NCBI RefSeq assembly: GCF_001650735.1 | Contig: NZ_LXVY01000001.1 | Location: 1 to 64,000, forward strand | Direction of reading: 5' to 3' | DNA length: 64,000 nt | Source: Sphingomonas sp. TDK1 | Lineage (GTDB): Bacteria; Pseudomonadota; Alphaproteobacteria; Sphingomonadales; Sphingomonadaceae | Shown: in pieces, positions 16,740 through 24,204 of the stretch | How positions within the stretch are numbered: the first letter of the stretch is position 1 | Layout of the letters: the number at the start of each line of letters is the position of its first letter | Position numbers and translations under genes: made by a program | The notes under the pieces: model-generated | Seen by the model: the letters and a program-made list of their open reading frames with translations, nothing else | The model's database searches: none | What the model was told of the DNA's origin: nothing

Positions 16740-17747
16740 ATGGCGGTCACGCTCAAAGACATAGCCCGCGATCTCGGCGTTTCAACGGTAACCGTTTCGA
16801 AGGTGCTGCGCGGCCAGACCGATATCAGCGAGAAAACCCGCGAACGCGTGCTGAAGCGGATGCGCGAGTTGGACTACCAGCCCAATATGCTGGCGCGTGC
16901 GCTGGCGGGCGGACGTTCCCAGGCCATCGGACTGGTCGTACCGGATCTCATCCATCCCTTCTTCGGCGAATTCGCCCGATCGCTGGCGGGGGCGCTGCGT
17001 TCGGAAGGTCTGGTTCTGGTTGTGGCCTCTTCCGAAGATGATCCGGAGATCGAAGAGCAGGAAATCAAAACCCTGCTGACGCGCGGCGTCGATGTGTTGC
17101 TGGTGGCATCCTGTCGTCCGGCAATGCATCCCTCCCCGGCGCTGGCGGAAACCACGACACCCGTTCTGCTCGTCGATCGCCATTTTCCGACCTTGTCGAT
17201 CGATTTCGTCGGCACCAACGACCTCATGGTGGGCGAACTGGCGGCGCGCCATCTGGTTGGCATTGGCCGCAGACGGATCTCCCATATCGGCGGGCGTGGC
17301 ATCAGTCCGACGGCGGACCGGCTCAAAGGCTTCCAACGCGCGCTGGCCGCGGCGGGTGTCGAACTTCCCGACGCGTATGTGGTCATGCGCGATGGCTTTG
17401 AAGAAAGCGGCGATGCCACGGGCTACCATGCCATGCAGGAATTGCTGTCCTTGGGCGAACCGCCGGACGCGGTCTTCTGCTACAATGATTTGTCCGCCAT
17501 CGGCGCCATGGACGCCGCGATGCAGGCCGGCCTGCGCATTCCCCAAGACATTGCCTTCATCGGCTGCGGCAATCTGCGGTACGCCGAGTATCTGCGGGTA
17601 CCGCTTACCTCTGTTGACCAGAGCAGTCATCGGTTGGGAGATATGGCCGCGAAACGCGTTCTTGATCTTAGCGCCGGGTCCGGTCCCGCACCCCAAACCT
17701 TGCGCCTGGAGCCGCGGTTGATTGTTCGCAAGTCAACCGTTGCCTGA
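16740..17747 (+). CDS. LacI-family regulator of the MIOX module
   Basis: This 335-residue repressor-type protein has a clear helix-turn-helix (TLKDIARDLGVSTVTVSKVL), the hinge YQPNMLARAL, and a full ligand-binding core. The core includes IGLVVPDLIHPFFGEFARS and a C-terminal IAFIGCGNL. It lies 84 bases behind the transporter gene in the same direction. The pair of CG-centred palindromes in the MIOX/transporter intergenic region are its likely operators, and two sites 90 bases apart would allow looping. The inducer is probably inositol or a downstream uronate. Its stop codon lies inside a terminator stem. Confidence 0.93.
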   Translation: MAVTLKDIARDLGVSTVTVSKVLRGQTDISEKTRERVLKRMRELDYQPNMLARALAGGRSQAIGLVVPDLIHPFFGEFARSLAGALRSEGLVLVVASSEDDPEIEEQEIKTLLTRGVDVLLVASCRPAMHPSPALAETTTPVLLVDRHFPTLSIDFVGTNDLMVGELAARHLVGIGRRRISHIGGRGISPTADRLKGFQRALAAAGVELPDAYVVMRDGFEESGDATGYHAMQELLSLGEPPDAVFCYNDLSAIGAMDAAMQAGLRIPQDIAFIGCGNLRYAEYLRVPLTSVDQSSHRLGDMAAKRVLDLSAGSGPAPQTLRLEPRLIVRKSTVA

Positions 17748-17772
17748 ATCGCCATTCGAATTTCAGGCAACG
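17738..17772 (+). terminator. terminator overlapping the stop of the LacI gene
   Basis: An 11-bp perfect stem (17738-17748 with 17762-17772) encloses a 13-base loop and includes the TGA of the regulator gene. It is followed by a weak T-containing tract (CTTCTTTG). It closes the MIOX transport/regulator transcript. Confidence 0.7.
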
Positions 17773-17789
17773 CTTCTTTGAGTTGATAG

Positions 17790-18091
17790 GCCGCCCGAAG
17801 CCAGAAGCGCATAGGTAGCCCCGACAAATCCGTTTGGGCAGCCCTGCTTGCCATGGCCTGCCGGCAGTCGCTTTCCGGGATTGAAGAGACACGAGGCTCT
17901 GCGCTGGACGACAGAAAGATGGTTCCGTCCGAAACTCGACCTTCCATTTGCCGGCTGCTCGATTTCCTCGACCGGAAGCGTGCCAAGCGCGGCAGCAGCT
18001 TCGAGCACCGTTGCGGCGCTCGAAGCCTGTTCAATGGTCGGAATGTCGGATGCCCGCGCCTCCAGAAAGGCGCGGACCGCCTCGATACCGA
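17790..18091 (-). pseudogene. possible remnant of a YbaK/aminoacyl-tRNA deacylase gene
   Basis: Directly behind the HU gene the minus strand encodes IEAVRAFLEARASDI, then SSAATVLEAAAALG. This resembles the first 40 residues of YbaK-type deacylases (RAFLxAR, S-x-ATV-x-x-AAxALG). After that the likeness fades and would need frameshifts, and no start codon precedes it cleanly. I treat it as a decayed gene. It could also be unrelated sequence. Confidence 0.35.
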
Positions 18092-18367
18092 TCAGCCGTT
18101 AAGCTTGTCCTTCACCGCCTTGGCGGGCGTGAAGGCGAGCTTCTTCGACGCTGCAATCTGGATCGCTTCGCCGGTAGAAGGATTGCGGCCCTCACGCGCG
18201 GCGCTTTCCTTGACCTTGAACTTGCCGAAGCCGTTCAGCGACACTTCTTCACCCGCCGCTGCCGCCTCGGTGATGGCGGCGAAAATGCCGTCGACCAGCT
18301 TGCGCGCGTCGGCTTTGGTGAGGCCGTGCGCTTCGGAAATGCGGTCGGCGAGATCGGCATTGTTCAT
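18092..18367 (-). CDS. HU-family DNA-binding protein
   Basis: This 91-residue nucleoid protein has the full HU pattern. It starts MNNADLADRISE, carries GFGKFKVKESAAREGRNP with the DNA-contacting arm and proline, and ends in KKLAFTPAKAVKDKLNG. It bends and compacts DNA as a dimer. It is a chromosomal housekeeping gene and marks the right border of the MIOX module. It is preceded by about 70 bases without a gene. Confidence 0.95.
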   Translation of the reverse strand: MNNADLADRISEAHGLTKADARKLVDGIFAAITEAAAAGEEVSLNGFGKFKVKESAAREGRNPSTGEAIQIAASKKLAFTPAKAVKDKLNG

Positions 18368-18439
18368 GGACGTGTTCTCCGTGTGAAAAGGGCGTGCCCT
18401 CTAGGTGCGGGTCATCAACATGTCCAGCGACTGGCGCCA

Positions 18440-18559
18440 TCATGCGGCAACGGCACACTCCAGCGCGCCGATACGTTCTTCGCAGATCACCTGGACAGCC
18501 TGGCCCAGGACCTCAACGCGTTCGCGTAACCACGCCAGCTCTTCGGCCTCGCGCAGCAC
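18440..18559 (-). CDS. possible 39-residue helical protein
   Basis: GTG 18559 begins a frame of 39 codons twelve bases behind the iolE stop. The product is one amphipathic helix (EELAWLRERVEVLGQAVQVI) with two cysteines. No good ribosome-binding site is visible, and I do not recognise a family. It may be a coupled small gene, the end of a lost gene, or chance. Confidence 0.3.
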   Translation of the reverse strand: MLREAEELAWLRERVEVLGQAVQVICEERIGALECAVAA

Positions 18560-18571
18560 GGTCGAGCGCGA

Positions 18572-19447
18572 TCACCAACGCCACTTTTGCCTAAGATGAT
18601 CGAAGCCCATTTTCGCATGTTCGGCGGGGGCGGCATGCGCAGGATCCTGCTCGGCTTCCACCACGACCCAGCCAGCATAGCCGCTTTCCACCAATGCCGC
18701 GACGAGCGGCGCAAAGTCCAAGTCCCCGGTTCCGGGTGCGGCGAACATTCCGGCCACTACGCCATCAAGGAAGCTGCCGCCTCGGGCGCGAATTTCGGCG
18801 TAGCGAGCACTGCGTACGTCCTTGCAGTGCACATGCGCGATCCGGCCGCGATATCGCGTCACCACTTCCAGTGGATCAATTCCGCCATAGGCCGCGTGGC
18901 CGGTATCCAGCGTGAGTCCCACTCCTGCGCCCGTCGCGTCCAGCAGCCGCTGCAGATCCTCAGCCGTCTCAATCACGGTGCCCAGATGGTGGTGATAGGC
19001 GAAATGCAGCCCGCGATCGGCCACCGCCGCCGCCACCGCGTCCAGGCGCGCGCCCAGCACGCGCCAATCGTCCCCCGCCAGTCGCGGCGGCGCGTCGAGC
19101 CGCGAACGGCGATCACCATGCACTGCACTGCCCGTTTCGGCGAACACCACCACCGATGCCCCGCAGGCTTCCAGCAGGTCGAGATGCGGCGCCATCGCCG
19201 CGATCTCTGCCGCCGCATCGCGCCGCAACAGATCGCCGCCATACCAGCCGCCGATCAGCGCCAGTCCCTGCTCCCGCAGCAGCGGCGCCAGTAATCCGGC
19301 ATCGCGCGGGAAGAGGTTACCCAGTTCAATCCCCTCGAATCCGATCGCCGCCGCCTCGCCGAGCAGCTGCTCCAGCGAGATGGGAGCGCAAAGCTCCGGC
19401 ATGTCGTCATTGGCCCAGGCGATCGGGCTGACACCGATGCGGATCAT
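18572..19447 (-). CDS. iolE: inosose dehydratase IolE
   Basis: This enzyme dehydrates 2-keto-myo-inositol to the diketone used by IolD. It is a 291-residue TIM-barrel of the xylose-isomerase-like type. The protein starts MIRIGVSPIAWAND and contains FEGIELGNLFPRD, YHHHLGT, LTLDTGHAAYGG and HVHCKDVR, with metal ligands expected among these acidic and histidine positions. It ends VEAEQDPAHA. ATG 19447 overlaps the iolD stop (ATGA), so it is the last gene of the coupled iolC-iolD-iolE operon. Confidence 0.95.
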   Translation of the reverse strand: MIRIGVSPIAWANDDMPELCAPISLEQLLGEAAAIGFEGIELGNLFPRDAGLLAPLLREQGLALIGGWYGGDLLRRDAAAEIAAMAPHLDLLEACGASVVVFAETGSAVHGDRRSRLDAPPRLAGDDWRVLGARLDAVAAAVADRGLHFAYHHHLGTVIETAEDLQRLLDATGAGVGLTLDTGHAAYGGIDPLEVVTRYRGRIAHVHCKDVRSARYAEIRARGGSFLDGVVAGMFAAPGTGDLDFAPLVAALVESGYAGWVVVEAEQDPAHAAPAEHAKMGFDHLRQKWRW

Positions 19448-21225
19448 TCCCCGCGTTCCGGCGCCGGCACGTCCCACCAATGGCCGCCAACCGTGCTAGC
19501 CCGATCCGGATCGGTGTGCAGGACGAGCACGCTACTGCGATCCGCCGCCTGCGCCCGCGCAACCGCCGCGCCCAACTCGCGCAGCTCCACCGCTTCGGCA
19601 AGCGCGCCCAGGCTGCGGGCATGGGCGACGAAGTCGATCGCGGGCGCCGGGCCTCGCAGATTGTTGAACGGCCGCCCGCCCTTCGCCTGTTGCAGCCGGT
19701 GGATGCAGCCGAAGCCGCCATTGTCGAGCAGCACGACGATAAGCTTAACCCCCATCGCCACCGATGTCGCGAGCTCGGAATTGAGCATCAGATAACTGCC
19801 ATCGCCGACCATCACGATCACATCGCGCTCCGGCATCGCCAGCTTCGTGCCCAGCCCGCCGGCAATCTCATACCCCATGCAGGAAAAGCCATATTCGGCA
19901 TGGTATCCGCCCGGCACCCGAACGCGCCAAAGCTTGTGCAACTCGCCCGGCAGCCCCCCGGCCGCGCACAGCACCACCGCGTCGTCCGGCACAACCGGCC
20001 ACAGCGCACCGATCACCTGCGCATCCGAAGGCAGCGCATCGCCCGGCACCGTCGCCGCCTGCCAATCGCGGTTCCAGGCGGCGACCCGGTCGCAACCCGC
20101 CGCCTCCCAGGCCGGTGCTACCCGCCAATCCGCCAGCGCCTCCCCCAGCAGCGCCAGCGTGACGCCCGCATCCCCCAGCACCGGCAGCGCATCCTGCTTC
20201 GCCGAGTCGTGCGCCGCCACATTCACCTGCGCCAGCACCACGTGCGGGGAAAACAGCCGGCGCGATCCGGTGGTAAAGTCCTGCAAGCGGGTGCCGATGC
20301 CCAGGATCAGGTCCGCCTCCGCCGCCGCGCGATTGGCCGGATCGCTGCCGGTAACGCCGATCGCGCCCAGCGCCTGCGGATGGTCCCAGACCAAAGCCCC
20401 CTTGCCCGCCTGCGTCTCAGCCACCGGGATGCCGGTCGCTTCGGCCAGCGCGGCCAGCGCCGCTTCGCCGCGCGCATATAGCACCCCGCCCCCCGCCACG
20501 ATCAGCGGCGCCCGCGCCGCCCGGATGTGCGCGACCAGTTCTGCCAGTTCCTGCGCATCGGGCACCGGCCGGCGGCGGCGCCAAACCCGTTTGCGGAACA
20601 GCGACGCCGGATAATCGTACGCCTCCGCCTGCACGTCCTGGCACAGGGCGATCGTAACCGGCCCGCATTGCGCCGGATCGGTCAGCACCGCCATCGCGCG
20701 GGGCAGCGCATCGATCAGCTGCTCGGGCCGGGTGATCCGGTCGAACAGCCGCGAGACCGGGCGCAGGCAATCATTCGCCGAGACGGTGGCGTCGTGAAAC
20801 GCCTCGATCTGCTGGAGCACCGGATCGGGCCGCCGGCTGGCAAACACATCGCCGGGCAGCAACAGGATCGGCAGGCGGTTGGCATGCGCCACCGCCGCCG
20901 CCGTCACCAGATTGGTCGCGCCCGGCCCGATCGAGGTGGTGCAGGCCATCGCCCGCTCGCGCCGATGCGCCTTGGCGAAGGCGATCGCGGCATGCGCCAT
21001 CCCCTGCTCGCTATGCGCACGGAAGGTGGGCAATACCTCTTCGACTTCGGCCAGCGCCGCGCCCATCCCGGCGACATTGCCATGGCCGAAGATCGCCCAG
21101 ACGCCGCCGAAATAGAGCATCTCAACGCCGTCGACCAGGCTGACCTGCGCCGCCATCCAGCGCGCCAGCGCCTGGGCGGCAGTGCAGCGTACGGTTTTGC
21201 CTAGGGCCGTCGCGCCATTCTCCAC
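19444..21225 (-). CDS. iolD: 3D-(3,5/4)-trihydroxycyclohexane-1,2-dione hydrolase IolD
   Basis: This thiamine-diphosphate enzyme opens the inositol-derived ring. It is about 593 residues long. The N-terminal domain contains FGGVWAIFGHGNVAGMG, with SIGPGATNLVTAAAVAHANRLP further on. The C-terminal domain carries the GDGSYLMLNSELAT diphosphate-binding motif, with GYHAEYGFSCMGYEIAGGLG before it. The start is uncertain. GTG 21225 is the only in-frame start that gives a near-normal N-terminus (GKTVRCTAAQAL); it overlaps iolC by 25 bases and has no clear ribosome-binding site, so translational coupling is likely. The length is slightly short of the family norm of about 620. Confidence 0.93.
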   Translation of the reverse strand: MENGATALGKTVRCTAAQALARWMAAQVSLVDGVEMLYFGGVWAIFGHGNVAGMGAALAEVEEVLPTFRAHSEQGMAHAAIAFAKAHRRERAMACTTSIGPGATNLVTAAAVAHANRLPILLLPGDVFASRRPDPVLQQIEAFHDATVSANDCLRPVSRLFDRITRPEQLIDALPRAMAVLTDPAQCGPVTIALCQDVQAEAYDYPASLFRKRVWRRRRPVPDAQELAELVAHIRAARAPLIVAGGGVLYARGEAALAALAEATGIPVAETQAGKGALVWDHPQALGAIGVTGSDPANRAAAEADLILGIGTRLQDFTTGSRRLFSPHVVLAQVNVAAHDSAKQDALPVLGDAGVTLALLGEALADWRVAPAWEAAGCDRVAAWNRDWQAATVPGDALPSDAQVIGALWPVVPDDAVVLCAAGGLPGELHKLWRVRVPGGYHAEYGFSCMGYEIAGGLGTKLAMPERDVIVMVGDGSYLMLNSELATSVAMGVKLIVVLLDNGGFGCIHRLQQAKGGRPFNNLRGPAPAIDFVAHARSLGALAEAVELRELGAAVARAQAADRSSVLVLHTDPDRASTVGGHWWDVPAPERGE

Positions 21226-23108
21226 GCCGCTACCAGCGCCTCGAAGTTCGCCGCGATTTCTTCCACCGCCGCATTGTCGCTGATCGATCCTGCAAACCAT
21301 CGCTCCGCAGCATCGTGCCAGATCGTCCGGCCGACCGCAAAGCCCTTCACCACCGGAAAGCGTGCCGCCGCCGCGAACCGTTCGACCAGCCGCGCCGGGG
21401 TTTCCGACAGGCCGAGCAGCAGCACGCCTTCGCAATCGGGGTCATGGCGCTCGATCACCGCCGCAATGGCGGCCCAGGTCGCGGGGTCTCCGTCGGGCTC
21501 CAGCTTCCACCAATCGGGCACGACGCCGATGGTGTACAGATGCTCCAGCACTGCCGCGGTGGTATGCGTGTCGACCGCGCCATGGGCGGAAACGATCACT
21601 TCGATCAGCAGTGGGTGCCGCGTTGCCCGGCATGCCTGGAACAGTGCGAGCAGCGCCCGGTCCTGCGCTACACGCACGGCGGCCGGATCGTCGATGCGAT
21701 AATAGACCAGGCATTTCACCACCTGCGGCGCCGGCCATTCGCGCAGCGTAACCGCCACTTCGGCGCCGCCTTCAAACGTCACCGGGCGCGATCCGGGCAC
21801 TTCAATCGGGCGCCCCACCCAATAGGGCAGCGCGGCCGTCGCCTCCAGCGCCCGGGCACCGTCGTCGCCATCCAGCAGGATGCCGAAGTCGCGATCGCCC
21901 TGCGCCAGCTGGTCTGTCGCCTCCAGCACCAGCGCCTTGAACGCCGCGATCCGATCGGGCGTGGCCCCGGTGCGCGCCGCCAGCGTGCGGAAATGGGTGC
22001 GATGATCCACCGCCAGCACCACCAGCGACTCGTGGCGTCCAGTCCGCTCGACCGACCAGTGCACCCGTTCCAGCGCGACATCAGTGCGCAGCCGATAGGG
22101 AAGATCCGTGCGGCCCAGAAAATGCTGCAGCTCGCGCCAACTGGGCATCGCCGGCGCGCAGCCATGGCGCGAGACGACCAGCGCGCCGCACGCATTGCCC
22201 CAGCGGCACGCCGTCTCGAGCGTCTCCCCGCGCAACCAGCCACGCAGCAACCCGGCCATGAACGCATCGCCCGCGCCCAGCACGTTGAACACCTCTACCG
22301 GAAAGCCGGCCACCACGCGGCCACCCTCGATCCGATCGGGAATGTCGCCTTCGAACACGGCGCAGCCCTCGGCGCTGCGCTTGACGATGATCGGTGCATC
22401 GGTGCGCGCGCGAATGCCGTGCAGCGCGGCAAGATCGTCCTCGCTGCCGCCCAGGATGTGCACTTCCTCCTGCGTGCCGACAACAAGGTCGACGAGCGGC
22501 AGGATCTGCTGCAGCTTGGCGGTCACGGCGCGATCGGCAACGAAGCGCTGCTCGCCCATGCCCGGCGTCGCGGCACCCCAGAGCACCGGGCGATAATCGA
22601 TGTCCAGGATAACCCGCCCACCACCGGCTCGCATCAGCCGCGCCGCCTTCATGCTCGCTGCGAACACGCCCGGTCGCGAGAGATGGGTACCGCTCAGCAC
22701 CACCGCCCCGGCGCGGGCGAGAAGCGCGGGATCGATATCGCCCTCGTCGATCGCCATGTCGGCGCAATTTTCGCGGTAGAACAGTAACGGGAAGCGCTCG
22801 CCGTCGCGGATGCCGAGAAGTACCAACGCGGTCAGCCGCTCCGGGTCGGTCGAGACGGCGCGCGTCTCCACCCCTTCCCGATCCAGCTGTTCACGCAGAA
22901 ACCGCCCCATGTGATCGTCCCCGACGCGCGTGATCAACGCGGTCTTCAACCCCAGCCGGGCGGCACCGATCGCCGTGTTGGTAGGGCTGCCGCCGACATA
23001 TTTGGCGAAGCTGGTCATATCCTCCAGCCGGCCGCCGACCTGTTCGCCATACAGGTCCACCGCGGCGCGGCCGATCGCCACGAAATCGAGCCGGCCCGCC
23101 TGCGCCAT
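21201..23108 (-). CDS. iolC: 5-dehydro-2-deoxygluconokinase IolC with C-terminal DUF2090 domain
   Basis: This 635-residue two-domain protein starts with a PfkB-type kinase. YVGGSPTNTAIGAARLG lies near residue 45 and the catalytic NVLGAGDAFMAG near residue 290. The second half (from about residue 355) is the DUF2090 domain, an aldolase-like barrel (VVLAVDHRTHFR, GILLDGDDG, WWKLEP, VVKGFAVGRTIW). This fusion is usual in proteobacterial IolC. The kinase phosphorylates 2-deoxy-5-keto-gluconate; the tail may add the aldolase step, which is not proven. ATG 23108 is preceded by AGAGGGCAGGG. The gene is first in its operon and divergent from iolG, 95 bases away. Confidence 0.95.
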   Translation of the reverse strand: MAQAGRLDFVAIGRAAVDLYGEQVGGRLEDMTSFAKYVGGSPTNTAIGAARLGLKTALITRVGDDHMGRFLREQLDREGVETRAVSTDPERLTALVLLGIRDGERFPLLFYRENCADMAIDEGDIDPALLARAGAVVLSGTHLSRPGVFAASMKAARLMRAGGGRVILDIDYRPVLWGAATPGMGEQRFVADRAVTAKLQQILPLVDLVVGTQEEVHILGGSEDDLAALHGIRARTDAPIIVKRSAEGCAVFEGDIPDRIEGGRVVAGFPVEVFNVLGAGDAFMAGLLRGWLRGETLETACRWGNACGALVVSRHGCAPAMPSWRELQHFLGRTDLPYRLRTDVALERVHWSVERTGRHESLVVLAVDHRTHFRTLAARTGATPDRIAAFKALVLEATDQLAQGDRDFGILLDGDDGARALEATAALPYWVGRPIEVPGSRPVTFEGGAEVAVTLREWPAPQVVKCLVYYRIDDPAAVRVAQDRALLALFQACRATRHPLLIEVIVSAHGAVDTHTTAAVLEHLYTIGVVPDWWKLEPDGDPATWAAIAAVIERHDPDCEGVLLLGLSETPARLVERFAAAARFPVVKGFAVGRTIWHDAAERWFAGSISDNAAVEEIAANFEALVAAWRMARRP

Positions 23109-23150
23109 CGCCCTGCCCTCTTCCATCGCCCGCCCTATCCTCATCCGCCC

Positions 23151-23169
23151 CTTGCCGACCGGCGGCAAG
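23151..23169. promoter_or_regulatory. operator-like palindrome between iolC and iolG
   Basis: Seven-base perfect arms CTTGCCG and CGGCAAG with a five-base centre sit midway in the 95-base divergent intergenic region. This is an ideal position for a regulator that controls both directions. It differs from the operators of the two LacI genes and from the GGAA-N6-TTCC site near the RpiR gene. Confidence 0.5.
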
Positions 23170-23203
23170 CTGTGGAATGGGCCCGGCAATAACGGAGGGC
23201 CGC

Positions 23204-24187
23204 ATGCATGCAATCGCGCTGATCGGCGCCGGACGGATCGGGCGCATCCACGCCGCGAACGTCGCCGCCCATCCGGGCTTGCGACTGAAACATATTGTCG
23301 ACCGCGATCCGACTGCCGCGTCCGCGCTCGCCGCGATTCATGGCGCCATATCGTCGCCGCTGGAGGCGGTACTTACGGATCCCGAAGTCGCCGGCGTGAT
23401 CGTCGCCAGCGCAACGCCCAGCCACGTGCACCTCACCCTCGCGGCCGCGGACGCGGGCAAGGCGGTGCTGTGCGAAAAGCCGTTCGGCGGCGTGACGGCC
23501 GCGGCGCGGGGCGCGGCGGTGCGGCTCGACCGGTTGGGCGCGCGCGTGCTGATCGGGTTCAATCGTCGCTTCGATTCGCACTTCGCCGGCCTTCACGCCC
23601 GGCTTCGGGCGGGCGAAGTCGGCCCGTTGGAGGCGCTGCACCTTATCAGCCACGATCCGGCGCCACCGCCCGCCGACTATATCGCCGCTTCGGGCGGGCT
23701 GTTCCTCGACATGGCGATCCACGATTTCGACATGGCACGCTGGCTGATGGGCGCCAGCCCGGAAACGGTGTTCGCCACCGGGTCCTGCCTGGTCGATCCC
23801 GCGATCGGCGCCGCCGGCGACATCGACACCGCCCGCATCGTGCTTCGCAGCGCCGATGGGCGACTGTGCAGCATCAGCAACAGTCGCCGCAGCGGCTATG
23901 GCTATGACCAGCGGATCGAAGCCTATGGCGCGGCCGGCATGCTCCGCGTCGGCAATGTCGCGGCAAACGGAGTAGAGCGTTGGGATGCGAACGGCGGGCA
24001 TGGCGCCACGCTGCAGAATTTCTTCCTCGATCGCTATGCCGATGCCTATCGCGCGGAGATCGACCAGTTCGCTGCAGTGCTGGACGGGGCCGCACCCGCG
24101 ATCACCCCGCACGACGCCGTCGTCGCGCTCACGCTGGCAGAAGCCGCCGCGCGCTCCGCTCGATCGGGCAGAGTCGAACGCCTTTGA
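23204..24187 (+). CDS. iolG: inositol 2-dehydrogenase IolG
   Basis: This NAD(P)-dependent enzyme of the Gfo/Idh/MocA family oxidises myo-inositol to scyllo-inosose, the first step of the iol pathway. It is 327 residues long with the Rossmann motif IGAGRIGRIHA at the start and CEKPFGG with the catalytic lysine. FNRRFDSHF, SGGLFLDMAIHDFDMARWL (catalytic Asp/His), NSRRSGYGYDQRIEAYG and FFLDRYADAYRAE are all typical of IolG. ATG 23204 has GGAGG six bases upstream; the longer frame from 23177 does not. It is divergent from iolC and converges on the GH92 gene with 17 bases between stops. Confidence 0.95.
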   Translation: MHAIALIGAGRIGRIHAANVAAHPGLRLKHIVDRDPTAASALAAIHGAISSPLEAVLTDPEVAGVIVASATPSHVHLTLAAADAGKAVLCEKPFGGVTAAARGAAVRLDRLGARVLIGFNRRFDSHFAGLHARLRAGEVGPLEALHLISHDPAPPPADYIAASGGLFLDMAIHDFDMARWLMGASPETVFATGSCLVDPAIGAAGDIDTARIVLRSADGRLCSISNSRRSGYGYDQRIEAYGAAGMLRVGNVAANGVERWDANGGHGATLQNFFLDRYADAYRAEIDQFAAVLDGAAPAITPHDAVVALTLAEAAARSARSGRVERL

Positions 24188-24204
24188 TCGCGCCGCGCGG
24201 CGGG

